DNA from: Phytopseudomonas flavescens
GTDB lineage: Bacteria > Pseudomonadota > Gammaproteobacteria > Pseudomonadales > Pseudomonadaceae
Assembly (NCBI RefSeq): GCF_900100535.1
Contig: NZ_FNDG01000012.1
Span: 1 to 64,000, forward strand
Direction of reading: 5' to 3'
Length of the DNA stretch: 64,000 nt
Positions 50,029 to 62,600 of this stretch are shown here, one piece after another; position 1 is the first letter of the stretch, and every line of letters starts with the position of its first letter. Below the pieces are notes generated by a model. The model had not been told where the DNA came from, ran no database searches, and worked only from the letters and a program-made list of their open reading frames with translations. The position numbers and the translations under genes are program-made.

Positions 50029-50068
50029 ACAAGACGCTGCCACTTGTTCTCAGGAGCACCTACAAGCG

Positions 50069-52516
50069 ATGCAAACGAATCCAGGTATTTCCTCCCTTGT
50101 CAAGACCACCATACGCACCCACTTTTTTTTGCGCAGCTTGCTGAGCGCGGCCGTACTGGGGAGTTCGATGGCGCACGCAGTGCCAGTAACCGTGAACATT
50201 GCCCCTCAACCACTGGGCAGTGCCTTAACCGAGTTCGGCAAGCAAGCCAATCTGCAAATACTCTATAGCCCGGACCAGGTCGCCGGTTTGCAATCTCGCC
50301 AGGTCTCCGGTTCTCTGGAGCCCGAACAGGCGTTGGCGATACTGCTGCAAGGCAGTGGCATAAGCTTTCAAGTGAGTGGAAACAGCGTAATCCTGGCGCA
50401 GGCTACCCCTCAAAGCCTCAACCTGGGTGCCACTACCATATCTGGCGAGCGCCTGGGACTGATTACAGAAGGCACCGGCTCTTACACAACAGGAGCGACC
50501 ACCACGGCGACCAAACTCCCATTGACCATCAGAGAAACGCCACAATCGGTTACCGTGGTCACCCGGCAGCAAATGGACGATCAGGGTGTCATCAACATCG
50601 GCGATGCACTGCGTAACACGCCAGGCATCTCGGTGCAGGCCTTTGACAGCGACCGAATGCTGTATTTCACCCGCGGCTCCGACATCACCAATTACCAATA
50701 CGATGGCGTCAACACCATCGTCGACAACATCTACGAAGGTTCCCCGCTCGGCGATACGGTCGCCTATGACCGGATGGAAGTGATCAAGGGGGCTACCGGT
50801 CTGATGACCGGCTCGGGGGACCCGTCGGCGACCGTCAACCTGATACGCAAAAAACCGACCTCCGATTTCAAGGCGTCGATCACCGGCATCGCTGGCTCCT
50901 GGGACAACTACCGAACTGAAGGTGATATCTCCGGACCGTTGAACGACACAGGTACCGTGCGAGGCCGCCTCGTGGGTGCCTATCAGGATCGCAAATCCTA
51001 CCTGGATCATTACCAGCAGAAGAACGACGCGCTCTACGGCGTCCTTGAGGCCGATCTGACCCCGGATACCTTGCTGACCGTAGGCATCGACAGATATACC
51101 AAGACACCACGTGGCGTGTCCTGGACCGGCAACCCGGTGTACTTCGCCGATGGTTCGCGCACCAATTTTTCGCGATCGCACAACCCAGGGGCCGATTGGA
51201 GTCGCCGCGACTTTGAGGCCACGACGTACTTCGCCACCTTGGAACAGGCCCTGGCCAATGACTGGAACCTCAAGGTCAGTGTCAACCACCTGGAAACCGA
51301 TCACGATACCCGCCTGGCTTCGGCCGGGGGTGGTAATCCTGACCCCGTGACTGGCGAAGGCATGTTCCTGTATTGGGGGCGCTGGGAAGGTCATCGCGTA
51401 CAGAACACTGCCGACCTCAACCTTTCCGGGCCCTTCAATCTGTTCGGTCGCGAGCATGAACTGGTCGCAGGCTTCATGGCTTCCCATTCGAAACTGACCG
51501 GCGACACCTTCGACGGCAGCGCCTTCAGCATGGTGCCGGGCAGTATTTTCGACTGGGACGGCAACCTGCCGGAGCAGAACTTCCCGGTGAACGGCGACTA
51601 TGAGACCACCCAGAGCCAGAATGGCGTCTACCTGGCCACCCGCCTGCGCCCGACCGACGATCTGAGTCTGATCCTTGGCACCCGGGTCAGCACCTTCAAG
51701 TACGACAATGACGAAGACTATTTCGCCACCTCCAGCCAGCAGGACGTCCGCACCGGCTACAAGGAACACGGCGTCGTCACACCCTACGCCGGCATAGTGT
51801 ATGACCTTGACGACAGCTACTCGGTCTACGCCAGCTATACCTCGATCTACCAGCCACAGATCAACAAGGACATCAGCGGTTCGACCTTGCCGCCGGTTGA
51901 AGGCGACAGCTACGAGGTCGGTCTGAAAGCCGCGTACCTGGACAACAGGCTGAATGCCACCCTGGCCTTGTTCCGTATCGAAGAGGATAACGTTGCGGAA
52001 AACATAGGGACCAACCCCGTTACCGGCGAGGGTATCTACCGTGCCATAGAGGGCGCCACCACCAAGGGCGTGGAGCTGGAGCTGAGCGGCGAACTGCAGG
52101 AAGGCTGGAATGTTTCGGCGGGCTACACCTACGCCCGTAGTCGCGATGCCGACGAGCAGCGGATCTTCGGTTTTCCATTGGCCACCAACCAACCCGAACA
52201 CCTGGTGCGCCTGTTCACCACCTACCGTCTGCCAGGCGAATTGAACCGGGTGACCATCGGCGGCGGAGTGAAATGGCAGAGTGTCTTCTACGGCAACATT
52301 TATAACGCCACCATCGACGACAACACCCTCATCAAGCAAAGTTCATACACGCTGGTCGACCTGATGACCCGCTACCAGCACAACGAACACCTGAGCTTTA
52401 CCCTCAACGCCAACAACGTATTCGACAAAAAGTACCTGGTAGGTCTCGGCAACTTCGACACCACTTACTACGGTGAGCCACGCAATATGATGCTGACCAC
52501 TCGCTGGGACTTCTAG
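50069..52516 (+). CDS. fpvA: TonB-dependent ferripyoverdine receptor with signalling domain
   Basis: 815 residues, equal to P. aeruginosa FpvA. Signal peptide (LLSAAVLGSSMAHA), an STN signalling domain at about residues 45-115 (PLGSALTEFGKQANLQILYSPDQV), then a plug domain (LPLTIRETPQSVTVVTRQQMDDQG, GATGLMTGSGDPSATVNLIRKKPT), and a beta barrel ending in the typical Phe (LTTRWDF). It imports ferric pyoverdine and signals through FpvR. A strong hairpin terminator follows at 52533. Like other FpvA alleles, it should match the locus-specific pyoverdine. Confidence 0.94.
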   Translation: MQTNPGISSLVKTTIRTHFFLRSLLSAAVLGSSMAHAVPVTVNIAPQPLGSALTEFGKQANLQILYSPDQVAGLQSRQVSGSLEPEQALAILLQGSGISFQVSGNSVILAQATPQSLNLGATTISGERLGLITEGTGSYTTGATTTATKLPLTIRETPQSVTVVTRQQMDDQGVINIGDALRNTPGISVQAFDSDRMLYFTRGSDITNYQYDGVNTIVDNIYEGSPLGDTVAYDRMEVIKGATGLMTGSGDPSATVNLIRKKPTSDFKASITGIAGSWDNYRTEGDISGPLNDTGTVRGRLVGAYQDRKSYLDHYQQKNDALYGVLEADLTPDTLLTVGIDRYTKTPRGVSWTGNPVYFADGSRTNFSRSHNPGADWSRRDFEATTYFATLEQALANDWNLKVSVNHLETDHDTRLASAGGGNPDPVTGEGMFLYWGRWEGHRVQNTADLNLSGPFNLFGREHELVAGFMASHSKLTGDTFDGSAFSMVPGSIFDWDGNLPEQNFPVNGDYETTQSQNGVYLATRLRPTDDLSLILGTRVSTFKYDNDEDYFATSSQQDVRTGYKEHGVVTPYAGIVYDLDDSYSVYASYTSIYQPQINKDISGSTLPPVEGDSYEVGLKAAYLDNRLNATLALFRIEEDNVAENIGTNPVTGEGIYRAIEGATTKGVELELSGELQEGWNVSAGYTYARSRDADEQRIFGFPLATNQPEHLVRLFTTYRLPGELNRVTIGGGVKWQSVFYGNIYNATIDDNTLIKQSSYTLVDLMTRYQHNEHLSFTLNANNVFDKKYLVGLGNFDTTYYGEPRNMMLTTRWDF

Positions 52517-52532
52517 AAATCCTCGGTTGCGC

Positions 52533-52559
52533 AAATGCCCCGACCCGTTCGGGGCATTT
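52533..52559 (+). terminator. Rho-independent-type terminator after fpvA
   Basis: AAATGCCCCGA pairs perfectly with TCGGGGCATTT around the loop CCCGT: an 11-bp stem ending with Ts, 17 bases after the fpvA stop. Confidence 0.85.
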
Positions 52560-52660
52560 GTGTTCAGGGCCGAGCAAAGCGCGCTTGCGAGAACGGCCTT
52601 GACTCAGGAAACGCCCCTATTCATGACAATACGGGCACCTCCAGGCACTTCCCGCCAGGC

Positions 52661-53626
52661 TTACGCACTCAATCGTTCGCCCAACCATTGCGCCAACTCG
52701 ACATGGATGGCACCGACCTCATCGAGCAGCCCAGCCATGCGCAGGAAGTCGTGGGTCATGCCATGCTGCGTCACCACACGAACCTCGTTGCCCTCTCGCT
52801 GTAGCCGCTGCGCGTAGGCCAGGCCCTCGTCATGCAGCGGATCGTGCCCGGCGAGATAGACCAGGGCTGGGGCCTGGCCGGACAGATCCCCGGCCAGCAA
52901 GGGCGAACAGCGCCAGTCGGCAAGATCAGCGGGGGTACGCGCATAATGCCGGTAGAACCAGTCCAGGGTAGCGGTCTCCAGCAGGTAGCCTTCGGCGAAG
53001 TCCTGGTGCGAAGCACGTTTGCTGCTAGCGTCGGTTACCGGATAGACCAGTACCTGTGCCCTGGGACGCAGCGCCAGACTCTGCGGCTCTCGGGCAGCCA
53101 TGATCGATAGTACCGCAGCCAGGCTGGCACCTACGCTGTCGCCAGCGAAGGCCACTCGAGACGGGTCCAGTCCTTGCCCGGCGCCCTCGCGCAGTAACCA
53201 GTCGGTCGTATCCAGAGCATCGTGCAGCGCGGTCGGAAAGCGCCATTCAGGCGCCAGGCGATAATCCACCGCCAGCAACGCAAAACGTCCCTGTGCCGCC
53301 AACCGGCGACATAAGGCGTCGTGGGAGTCAAGACTACCTACCACATAGCCGCCGCCATGGAAATACAGCAACGTCGGATGGGGTGCCGGCCCCAGCTCCG
53401 CTCCACGGTAGAGCCGTGTCTGCAGCATCCAGCCGTCGCGCGCGGCGATACTCGCCTGAACGCAGACGACACCATCGTCCGACGGCTGATCGAGCGCCAG
53501 CGAGGCCATTTCGAAATCAGTTCGGGCCTGGGCCGGGGTTTGCTCGTGCATGGGGCGGCTTTTGCCAGTGAAACGGCCCAGTTCGACGAGTTGGAGAAAG
53601 GCTTCGAGTTCGGGGAGTACGGCCAT
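52661..53626 (-). CDS. Alpha/beta hydrolase (hormone-sensitive-lipase-like esterase) behind the terminal NRPS
   Basis: 321 residues from the ATG at 53626, with AAGGA upstream. HSL-family marks: LLYFHGGGYVVGSLDSHDALCRRLA (oxyanion HGGG), FAGDSVGASLAAVLS (nucleophile Ser in GDSxG), catalytic Asp in YLAGHDPLHDEG and His in HGMTHDF. Same strand as the NRPS, 70 bases after its stop, so probably one transcript. It might hydrolyse an ester or stalled thioester, or serve siderophore processing; no direct evidence. No signal peptide, so it is cytoplasmic. Confidence 0.85.
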   Translation of the reverse strand: MAVLPELEAFLQLVELGRFTGKSRPMHEQTPAQARTDFEMASLALDQPSDDGVVCVQASIAARDGWMLQTRLYRGAELGPAPHPTLLYFHGGGYVVGSLDSHDALCRRLAAQGRFALLAVDYRLAPEWRFPTALHDALDTTDWLLREGAGQGLDPSRVAFAGDSVGASLAAVLSIMAAREPQSLALRPRAQVLVYPVTDASSKRASHQDFAEGYLLETATLDWFYRHYARTPADLADWRCSPLLAGDLSGQAPALVYLAGHDPLHDEGLAYAQRLQREGNEVRVVTQHGMTHDFLRMAGLLDEVGAIHVELAQWLGERLSA

Positions 53627-53696
53627 GGTCTGTCCTTGCCAGGAGTGTTCGCAAGGCCGGGCGCAAACGCGCCCGACCGGGTGATGGGTCAATGGG

Positions 53697-56600
53697 TCAT
53701 GCGGTTTCCAGGCTGGGCCGCAGCAGCGCCTCCAGCTCGTCCAGCAGCTCGGCGCTGCGCAACACTTCATAGTGCCCAGCGCTCAGCAGCCGATCCCGGC
53801 TGCGCCGGATGACCTGCGCGTCGAACTGCAGTCGCTCGTCTTCGCGGCCCGCCACCCACCAGCAATGGCTGGCCACCTGGGTTGTCGGCAGGCGCTGCTG
53901 GGCAAACGCCAAGCGCTTGAGACGAACGCCCACGGCGAAAATCTGGCCCAGCTCGACAGCTGCCGGCAATGCCAGATCGACCTGATCCCCACGTGGCATG
54001 GCCATGGCCGCCGCAATCGCCTGTCGAGCGGCTTCGGCTTCGTCAAGGCCCACGGCCAAATCGACGCTCAGCGAATGGGCACACTCCACGGACAGGCCGA
54101 GAACGAACACCAGGAAGTCGCGCAGATCCTCACGCCAGTCACCAGCCCGGGCGACGCCCGCCACATAGCTGTCCACCAGTCCGGTGAACGCCACGGATTG
54201 CCCCTGTGCCTCCAGGGCCTTCGCTACCAGAAGGGCCAGGGCACCGCCCAGGGACCAGCCCAGCAAGTGGTATGGCCCCTGGGGCTGCTGTTGGCGAATG
54301 CGCCGGGCATAATCCTCGGCCATGGTCGTCAGCGCTTCATCGCGCCAGTCAGGGTCGAGCAACATACGGCATTGCACACCGTAGACCGTGCGCTTCCCCT
54401 CCAAACGGCGGGCCAGCGGTTCGTAGTCGAACACCGTGCCGAAACCGGCATGCAGACAGAACAGCGGCGGCACACCGGTGATAGGGGCATTGAGCGCCAA
54501 CAGCGGATCCGGCGCGGACGCCGCAGGCCGCTCGGCACACAGTTCAGCGATGCTGGGCTTCTGCATCAGATCCCGCAGCTTCAGTTCGAAACCCAGTTGC
54601 GACTGGCCGCGCACCCGAGAGATGACCTTCAACACCTGCAGCGAGTCGCCGCCCAGTTCGAAGAAGTTGTCGTCGATACCCACCCGAGGTATTCCCAGCA
54701 CCTCCTGCCAGATGACAGCCAGTGCCTGCTCCAGTGCATTGCGCGGAGCCCGATAACCTTCGGCGCGCCATTGCGGCTCGGGCAGCGCACTGCGATCCAG
54801 CTTGCCGTTGGCGGACAGAGGCAGGCGTTCCAGCTCAACGATCTGCGCCGGCACCATATAGTCGGGCAGGCGATCCTGCAGCGCTGTCCTGAGCGCACTC
54901 TCCCGCCCTCCGACCACATAGCCGATCAGTTGCTTGCCGCCGGCAGCTTCACGCACGACTACCGCGGCATCGCGAACGCCAACGCAGGCACGCAGGCACG
55001 CCTCGATCTCGCCCAGCTCGATGCGGAAACCGCGAATCTTCACCTGTTGGTCGAGACGGCCGAGGTAATCGATCAGGCCATCCTCGCGCTGGCGCACCAG
55101 ATCGCCTGTACGGTACATGCGCCCCCCGGCCGCCTCGAAAGGATCGGCGATGAAACGCTCGGCGCTGAGCCCAGGGCGCCGGTGGTAACCCCGCGCCAGG
55201 CACTCCCCGCCAAGGTACAGTTCGCCTGCAACACCTGGCGGCAACGGGTTGAGATCAGCATCCAGGACATACAGGCCTCGCCCGGCCACGCCATAGCCGA
55301 TTGGTGCATAGGCCGCCGCGCAAACATCGCGAGCCTCGGCCCTCCACAGCAGCGGCGTCACTACCGCTTCGGTGGGACCATAGCCATTGACCAAGCAGTG
55401 CGGCCGCAGCGCACGCCTGACCCGCTCGAAGCTGGCCTGCGGCACCGCATCGCCGCCAAAACAGTAGGTCTGTACGGGTGGCGCTTCGCCCTGACTCTCG
55501 GCCACTTCGGCCAACTGCTGCAAGTAGGCCGGTGGAAAGCAGGCCACGGTCACCTGGTAGTGGTGTAGCGCGGCCAGGGTCTGCTCCGGCGTCCACAGCA
55601 CGTCATCGCGCAGCACCAGGCTGCCACCGGCCAGCAAAACGCTGAGCCAGCGCTCCTGGGCGCCGTCGAAGGCGAAGGACATGAAGTGCAGCTCGCGGCT
55701 CGTCGCGTCCAGCCCGTAGCGCTCGATGATGGCGTGACAGTGCCGGGTGATCGCTCCCCGTGCCACGGCCACCCCCTTGGGCTGGCCGGTGGAACCAGAG
55801 GTGTAGATCAGATAAGCCAGGTGCCCCGGTAAATGGGCCTGTACAGGAAAATCGGGATGTTCCGACGCCTGTACCTGGTCTATAAGCAGGCGAGGTATAC
55901 CAGCGTCCAGGACAGCACGTCGCTCCAGCTCCCCGTCACAGAGCAGCAGGCTGGCCCGGGAATCGTCGAGCATATAGGCCAGGCGCTGCGCCGGGTAGTC
56001 CAGGTCCAGCGGCAGGTACGCCGCACCGGCCTTGAGCACGGCGAGAAACGCCACCAGCACCTGCTCCGAACGCGGCAAGGCGACCGCCACCAGGCATTCC
56101 GGGCCGATGCCACGCTCACGCAGCCGCCCGGCCAAACGGTTCGCTTGGCGATCCAACTCGCCATAGCTCAACTGGCGCTCGTCACAGAGCACGGCCAGCG
56201 CCTGTGGCCGTTCCCGAACATGGCGGTCGAAGGTGCACAGAAGTTCGTTTTCCTGCTGTCCTGCGCTGGGCAGAGTGACACGCGCACCGGGCAGCCCCAA
56301 CGTACCGATGGTGCGTGCAGCATTCCCGGGCAACTCGGCCAGCAGGCCTTCCAGCTGGGCACGGATGCGCTCCACCTCGACGTCGCCGAAGTGCTCACGC
56401 AAGTACAGATACTCGATCTCCAGGCCTTGCTCGCTGACACTGACCATCAAGTCCATGGGGAAGTTGGTGACGCCGCCGCTTCCCACTTCGGCGAAGCGCA
56501 GTTCACCGTCCTGTTCACCGCGCAGCGCGCTGTCCAGCGGATGGTTCTCGAATACGATGATGCTGTCGAACAGCCCCTGGCCGCTCTGCCCGGCCCAGCG

Positions 56601-59600
56601 CTGGATGTCCGCCAGCGGCGTGTGCTCGTAGTCGCGGATCGCCAGGTTGTAGTCCTGCAAGGCGCGCAGCCAGTCGCCCAGCGGCCGTTGCGGCTCCAGG
56701 GTCTGGATCACCGGCAGCGTATTGATGAACAGGCCAAGCATCTCCTGGCTGCCGGCCAGCCCGGCTGGACGCCCCGCCACCGTGGCGCCGAAGGCCACAC
56801 TGCGCTGCCCGCTGTGGCGTTGCAGCAACAACAGCCAGGCGGCCTGGATCAAGGTATTGAGGGTAACCCGCTGGGACGTGGCGAACGCCTGCAGGGTGCG
56901 GCAGGCCTCCGCATCCAGATAGCTGTAGCGCACGCCGTGGCCATCGCCGCCGGCACCGCTGGCATTGGCCAGGATGGTCGGCGATTCCAACACGGCCAGG
57001 CGCTCGCGCCAAAAGCGCTCGGCGGCGGCGCCATCCTGGCACTGCAGCCAGGCGATGTAATCGGCGTAACGGCCCTGCACCTGCGGCAGGCTTTGCCCGG
57101 CGTACAGGCGCAGCATCTCCCCCAGCAGGCGCGAAGCACTCCAGCCGTCCAGCAGCAGGTGATGATAGGTCCAGACCATCTGCCAGCGACTGTCGCCCAG
57201 GCGTACCAGGGTGAAACGCATGAGCGGCGCCCGGCCAAGGTCGAAGCCGTGGGCCTGGTCGTCCTCTGCCAGGCATTGCAGCGCCCCGTCCAGATCCTCG
57301 CGATCGCGCCAGTCCAGTTCCCGGATCGGCAGTTCGGCACCAGTCCGTACCGCCTGCAACGGATCGGCCAGGCCGTCCTGCCAGAGAAAAGCCGTGCGCA
57401 ACACGTCGTGGCGCTCCATCAGCGTCTGCCAGGCGCTGCGGAAACGCGCTGGGTCCAGGCCATCCACCGCCACGCTGAGCTGGTTGACATAGAGGTTCAA
57501 TTCCGGCGACTCGACACAGTGAAACAGCATGCCCTGCTGCATCGGCGACAGCGGGTAGAGATCGTCCAGTCCCGCTCGCGCTGCCTGCCCAGGCGCCAGG
57601 GAGAAGGCCTCGGCCCGCGGCGCGAGTGCCGGAGCCTCGGCCTGCCAGCTGGCCACGGCCGCCAGGGCGCGGATGGTCTGCTGCTCGAACAGTTGCCTGG
57701 GCGTGAAGACCAAGCCGCGCTGGCAGGCACGGCTCACCGCCTGCAGGGAGATGATCGAGTCGCCGCCCAGTTCGAAGAAATTTTCGCCGACGCCCAGTTC
57801 CTCGAGCCCCAGCAGCGCCTTCCAGATGTCCACGAGCAGGGCTTCCGCCGGCGTGGCCGGAGCCAGTCGCTCACCTTCCCGCTGGCCGGCCTGCGGCGCC
57901 GGCAGCGCCTGGCGGTCGAGCTTGCCGTTGGGTGTCAGCGGCAACGCGGCCAGGCACATCATATGCGCCGGCAGCATGTGCGCCGGCAGGTTGACGCGCA
58001 GATACCCACTCAGCGCGTCACACAACTGCGCTTCGTCGGCCAGCGCCTCGCGCGGCACCACGTAACCGACCAGTTGTCGGCCTGCCGGGCCTTCGCGGTC
58101 GACTACCCAGGCCTCGCGCACGCCCTCGTGGCGCAGCAGGCAGGCTTCGATCTCGCCCAGTTCGATGCGGAAGCCGCGAATCTTCACCTGCTGGTCGATC
58201 CGCCCCAGGTATTCCACCACGCCATCGTCACGCAGACGCGCCAGGTCGCCCGAGCGGTACAGTCGCGCACCAGGCATGAACGGATCCGGCACGAAACGCT
58301 CGGCCGTCAGTGCCGGGCGCTGGTGATAGCCACGGGCGACGCCCTCGCCGCCCAGGTACAGTTCGCCGGCCACGCCCATCGGCAATGGCAGCAGGCTGGC
58401 ATCGAGGACATGGGCGCTGCGTCGGCCGACCGGCCGGCCTATGGGCAGAAAAGCAGAGTCGATGCGGGTATCCGGGTAGGCACGCCAAATCAGCGGCGTG
58501 ATCACCGTCTCGGTGGGGCCGTAGCCGTTGATGATCCGCGGCGGTCGCAGTATCCGCTGAACGGACTCGAAGGCGTGCCGGGGCATGCCCTCGCCACCCA
58601 CGGTGTAGGAGCGGATAGGCAGCGAGCGCCCGGTTTCGCCGAGGTGCTCGGCCATCTGCAGCAGATAGCTCGGTGTGAAGCAGGCGATGGTGATGCCGTG
58701 CCGGCGGATTTCAGCGCAGGTTCGCTCGACGCTCCACAGTTCGTTATCGCGCGGCATCAGGGCGGCACCGAACACCAGCGGGGTCAGCCAGCGCTCATGG
58801 GCACCGTCGAAGCTGATTGAGGCGAATTGCAGCTCACGGTCCTGCGGGGTCATACCGTACAGCTCGCCGATGGCCAGGCAGTGCATCGCCAGCGGGCCAT
58901 GGGCGACACTGACGCCCTTGGGCTGGCCGGTGGAGCCGGAGGTGTAGATCAGATAAGCGAGGTTTCCCGGATGGTTCAGGTTCTGCGGGTCATGCTCCGG
59001 CAAGGCCGTCAGGTTCTCGCCGTCCAGTTCCAGTAACGTCACCCCACCCACCACAGGCAGGCTGTCGCGTAGCCAAGAGTGAGTGAGCAACAGGGCGATG
59101 CCGCTGTCCTCCATCAGGTAGCGCAAGCGCTCGGCCGGATACGCAGGATCCAGCGGCACGTAGGCACCACCGGCCTTGAGGATGGCCAACAGGGCGACGA
59201 TCATCTCCGCCGAACGCTCCACCGCCAGGCCGACCCGCGCCTCCGGGCCGACGCCCAGCTCACGCAGGCGATGGGCCAGGCGGTTGGCGCGGCGGTTCAG
59301 CTCGGCGTAGCTAAACGCCAGCTCGCCGAAGATCAGCGCCGTGGCCTCGGGCTGTTCGGCGGCCCGGGCCGCTATCAACTGGTGCACGCAGGGCTCCGAG
59401 GGTATCGCCACCCATTGTCCGCTCCATTGTCGCAAACGCTCACGCTCATCACCGACGAGCATGTCCAGTTCGCCCAGGGCACGCTCCGGCGCGGCCAACA
59501 TGGCGTCCAGCAGGGTCGCCAGATGCTCGCTGATACGGGCGATGGCCGAGGCGCTGAAATGGCTGCGCAGGTAGCTCCAGGTCAGGCTCAGGCGGTCGTC

Positions 59601-62600
59601 GTGCACCACCGCCAGGGTTAGCGGGTAGTTGGTGCGTTCGTGATTGTCCGGCGTCGAGAAGCTCAGACCGGCTGGCGCCCCCTGTTGCAGGGCAGCGGCT
59701 ATCGGGAAGTTCTCGAACACCAGCAGGCTGTCGAACAGCGGCTCGCCGTTGCGCCCAGCCCAGCGCTGAATATCGCCCAAGGGGGTGCTTTCATGCTCGC
59801 GCAGCAACAGATTGTGTGCCTGCAACTGCTCCAGCCACTGCACCACAGGTTGGGCAGGGTCGGGGCTGGCGATCACGGGCAGGGTATTGATGAACAGGCC
59901 GAGCAGACCTTCCGAGCCCGACAGGTCGGCCGGGCGCCCGGACACCGTGGCCCCGCAGGCAATGCTGCGCTGCCCACTGTAACGTTGCAGCAGCAGCAAC
60001 CAGGCGCCCTGCACCAAGGTGTTGAGCGTGATCCTGTGGCGCCTGGCGAACGACTGCAGAGCCTGGCTGCGCCCGGCGTCGAAAAGCTGCCGGTGATCGC
60101 CGTACCCCCCTTGCTCGACTTCCTCCTGGGCACCATGACGCACGTACTGCGCCAGCAGGGTGGGACTGTCGAGCGCGGCCAGTTGGGCACGCCAGAAGCC
60201 TTCTTCGGCCTCGGCGTCGCGCGCCTGCAGCCAGCCGATGTAATCGACGAAACGCCCGCCAGGCATGGCGATCGGTTCACCGGCGTAGCGTTGCAACACC
60301 TCGCCCAGCAGCAGGGAGTTGCTCCAGCCGTCGAGCAGCAGGTGGTGATGGGTGTAGATCAGTTGCTGGCGCTCCCCGTCGAGGCGCACCAGGGCCAGGC
60401 GCAACAACGGTGGCCGCGCCGGGTCGAACGCTTCGCGCTCGGCGCCGGCCAGGCGTTCCAGGGCTTGCTGGAGGTCGGCCCGATCGCGCCAATCGAAGCA
60501 CTGCAGCGGCAGTTTCAGGCCGCGTTCCACAAGCTGCAACGGCGCGTCAGCGCCCTGCGGCCAATGGAAACCGCTACGCAGGATCGCGTGAGCATCCAGG
60601 GTCGCCTGCCACGCCCGTTCCAGGCGCTCGGCATCCAGACCACGCACCTCCACGCGCAGTTGATTGACGTAGGCACCGGCCCTAGGCTCGTACAGGCTAT
60701 GGAACAGCAGGCCGGCCTGCATTGGCGACAGCGGGTAGATATCCTCGATGCGCGACGGCGCGATCGGCAGCGCGTCCAGTTGCGCCTGATCGAGTCCGGC
60801 CAGGGGGAAGTCCGCCGGCGTCACACCGCCCGCCTCCTCTTGCAGACAGTGCGCGATCAACCCCAGCAGCTCTTCGCGGAAGGATTCGGCCAGCGCCTCG
60901 ATGGCAGCGCTGTCGAAACAGTCACGGCTGAAACTCCACTCCAGCTTCAATTCGCCGGCGTAGACCTGGCCGTCCACCGCCAGCCAATTGATCAACGGCG
61001 ACTCATCATCCTGGGTCGCGCCGCAGGCCTCACGGGCCGGAACGAACAGCGCCTCGGGAGCGAAGCTCTGGTCGAACTGGCCCAGGTAGTTGAAGGTCAC
61101 CCGTGCTGGCGGCAATGCGGCCAGGGCCTCGCGAGCCCGCTCGTCGCCCAGGTGGCGCAACAGACCGAAGCCCATGCCCTTGCCAGGTACCTCGCGCAAT
61201 TGCTGCTTGATCGCCTTGATCGAATCCGCCAGTCCGTCCGATGGTCTCAGTAGCACCGGATACAGGCTGGTGAACCAGCCCACCGTGCGGCTCAGGTCGA
61301 TATCGTCGAACAGGTCCTCGCGGCCATGCCCTTCGAGCTGCACAAGTGCCGACGCCTGCCCGCTCCAGGCGCACAGGGCACGGGCCAACGCCGTCAGCAG
61401 CAGGTCGTCGACCCGGGTGCGGTAGGCAGCCGGCGCCTGTTGCAGCAGCCGCCGCGTCTGCTCGCGGTCCAGGCCGACGCTGACGCAGTGGCGATGGCGC
61501 AGGGCCTGGCTTGCGTTGGGGCGGGCCGCCGGTAGCGTGGCGTCGGCGCCCTGCAACCGCCGCTGCCACCAGGCCAGTTCGGCATCCAGCCGGCCACTGC
61601 CGACATGGGCTTGCAGGCGCGCCGCCCAGGCCTGCAGCGAGGTGCTTTTCTCCGCCAGGGAGCGACCGGCATAGGCTGCCTGCAAGTCCTCCAGCAACAC
61701 CCGCCAGGATACGCCGTCCACCACCAGGTGGTGAATCACCAGCAACAGGCGCTGGCTGCCGTCCTCATGACTGATCAGCACCGCTCGCAGCAAGCAGCCG
61801 TCGTGCAACGACAGGCTGCGCTGGGCCTCGTCGCACAGCGCCTGCAAGGCCTCGTTGCCATCAGTTGCAGCAGTCCACAATAGCTCGTCGACGACAGGAT
61901 CCCCCAACTGACGGTAATCCGCCCTCCAGTCGCCCTTGTCCTGGAAAAAGCGCAGACGCAGCGCATCGTGCTGCTGCAGCAGCCGTTGCATCGCGGTTCG
62001 CAGGCGGTCGGGTTCGAGGAGGGAACGCGGCTGCAGCAATAATGCTTGGTTCCAGTGCTGGCGTTGGGGTATGTCTTGGGCGAAGAACGCGCATTGAGTC
62101 GGTGTCAGCAATTGCTCGCCCTGTACAAGGCCCTGCTCGCAGGCAACGCCCGACTGCTCGCGTGCTACCGCTGCCAGGGCCTGCAGATTCTGCTGCTGGA
62201 AGAGGTCGCGCGGGGTCAGCCGCAGGCCGGCTTGGCGGGCTTGGCTCACCACTTGGATGGAGATGATCGAGTCACCACCCAGTTCGAAGAAATTGTCCTG
62301 GCGCCCTACCTGCTCGACGCCCAGAACCGCCTGCCAGATCCGCGCCAGGAGGATTTCCCGCTCCCCGCTCGGCGCCTCGAACTCGCGCCGGCTGGAGATC
62401 GCCTGGGGCGCCGGCAGGGCCTTGCGCTCCAGCTTGCCATTGGCGCTCAGCGGCATGCGCTCGAGCAGGACATACTGCGTCGGCACCATGTAGTCCGGCA
62501 GACCGGCCAGCAGGTATGCCTTCAGAGCCTCGTGCCAGGATGCCTGCCGGTCGTCGCGCAGCCGCTCGGCACAAGCCGGCACCAGGTAGGCCACCAGTTG

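Noticed and set aside
49919..50068. A TAAAT-N16-CGT promoter before fpvA
   Set aside because: No exact or one-mismatch form with the 16-base spacing was found; only an AT-rich palindrome is reported.
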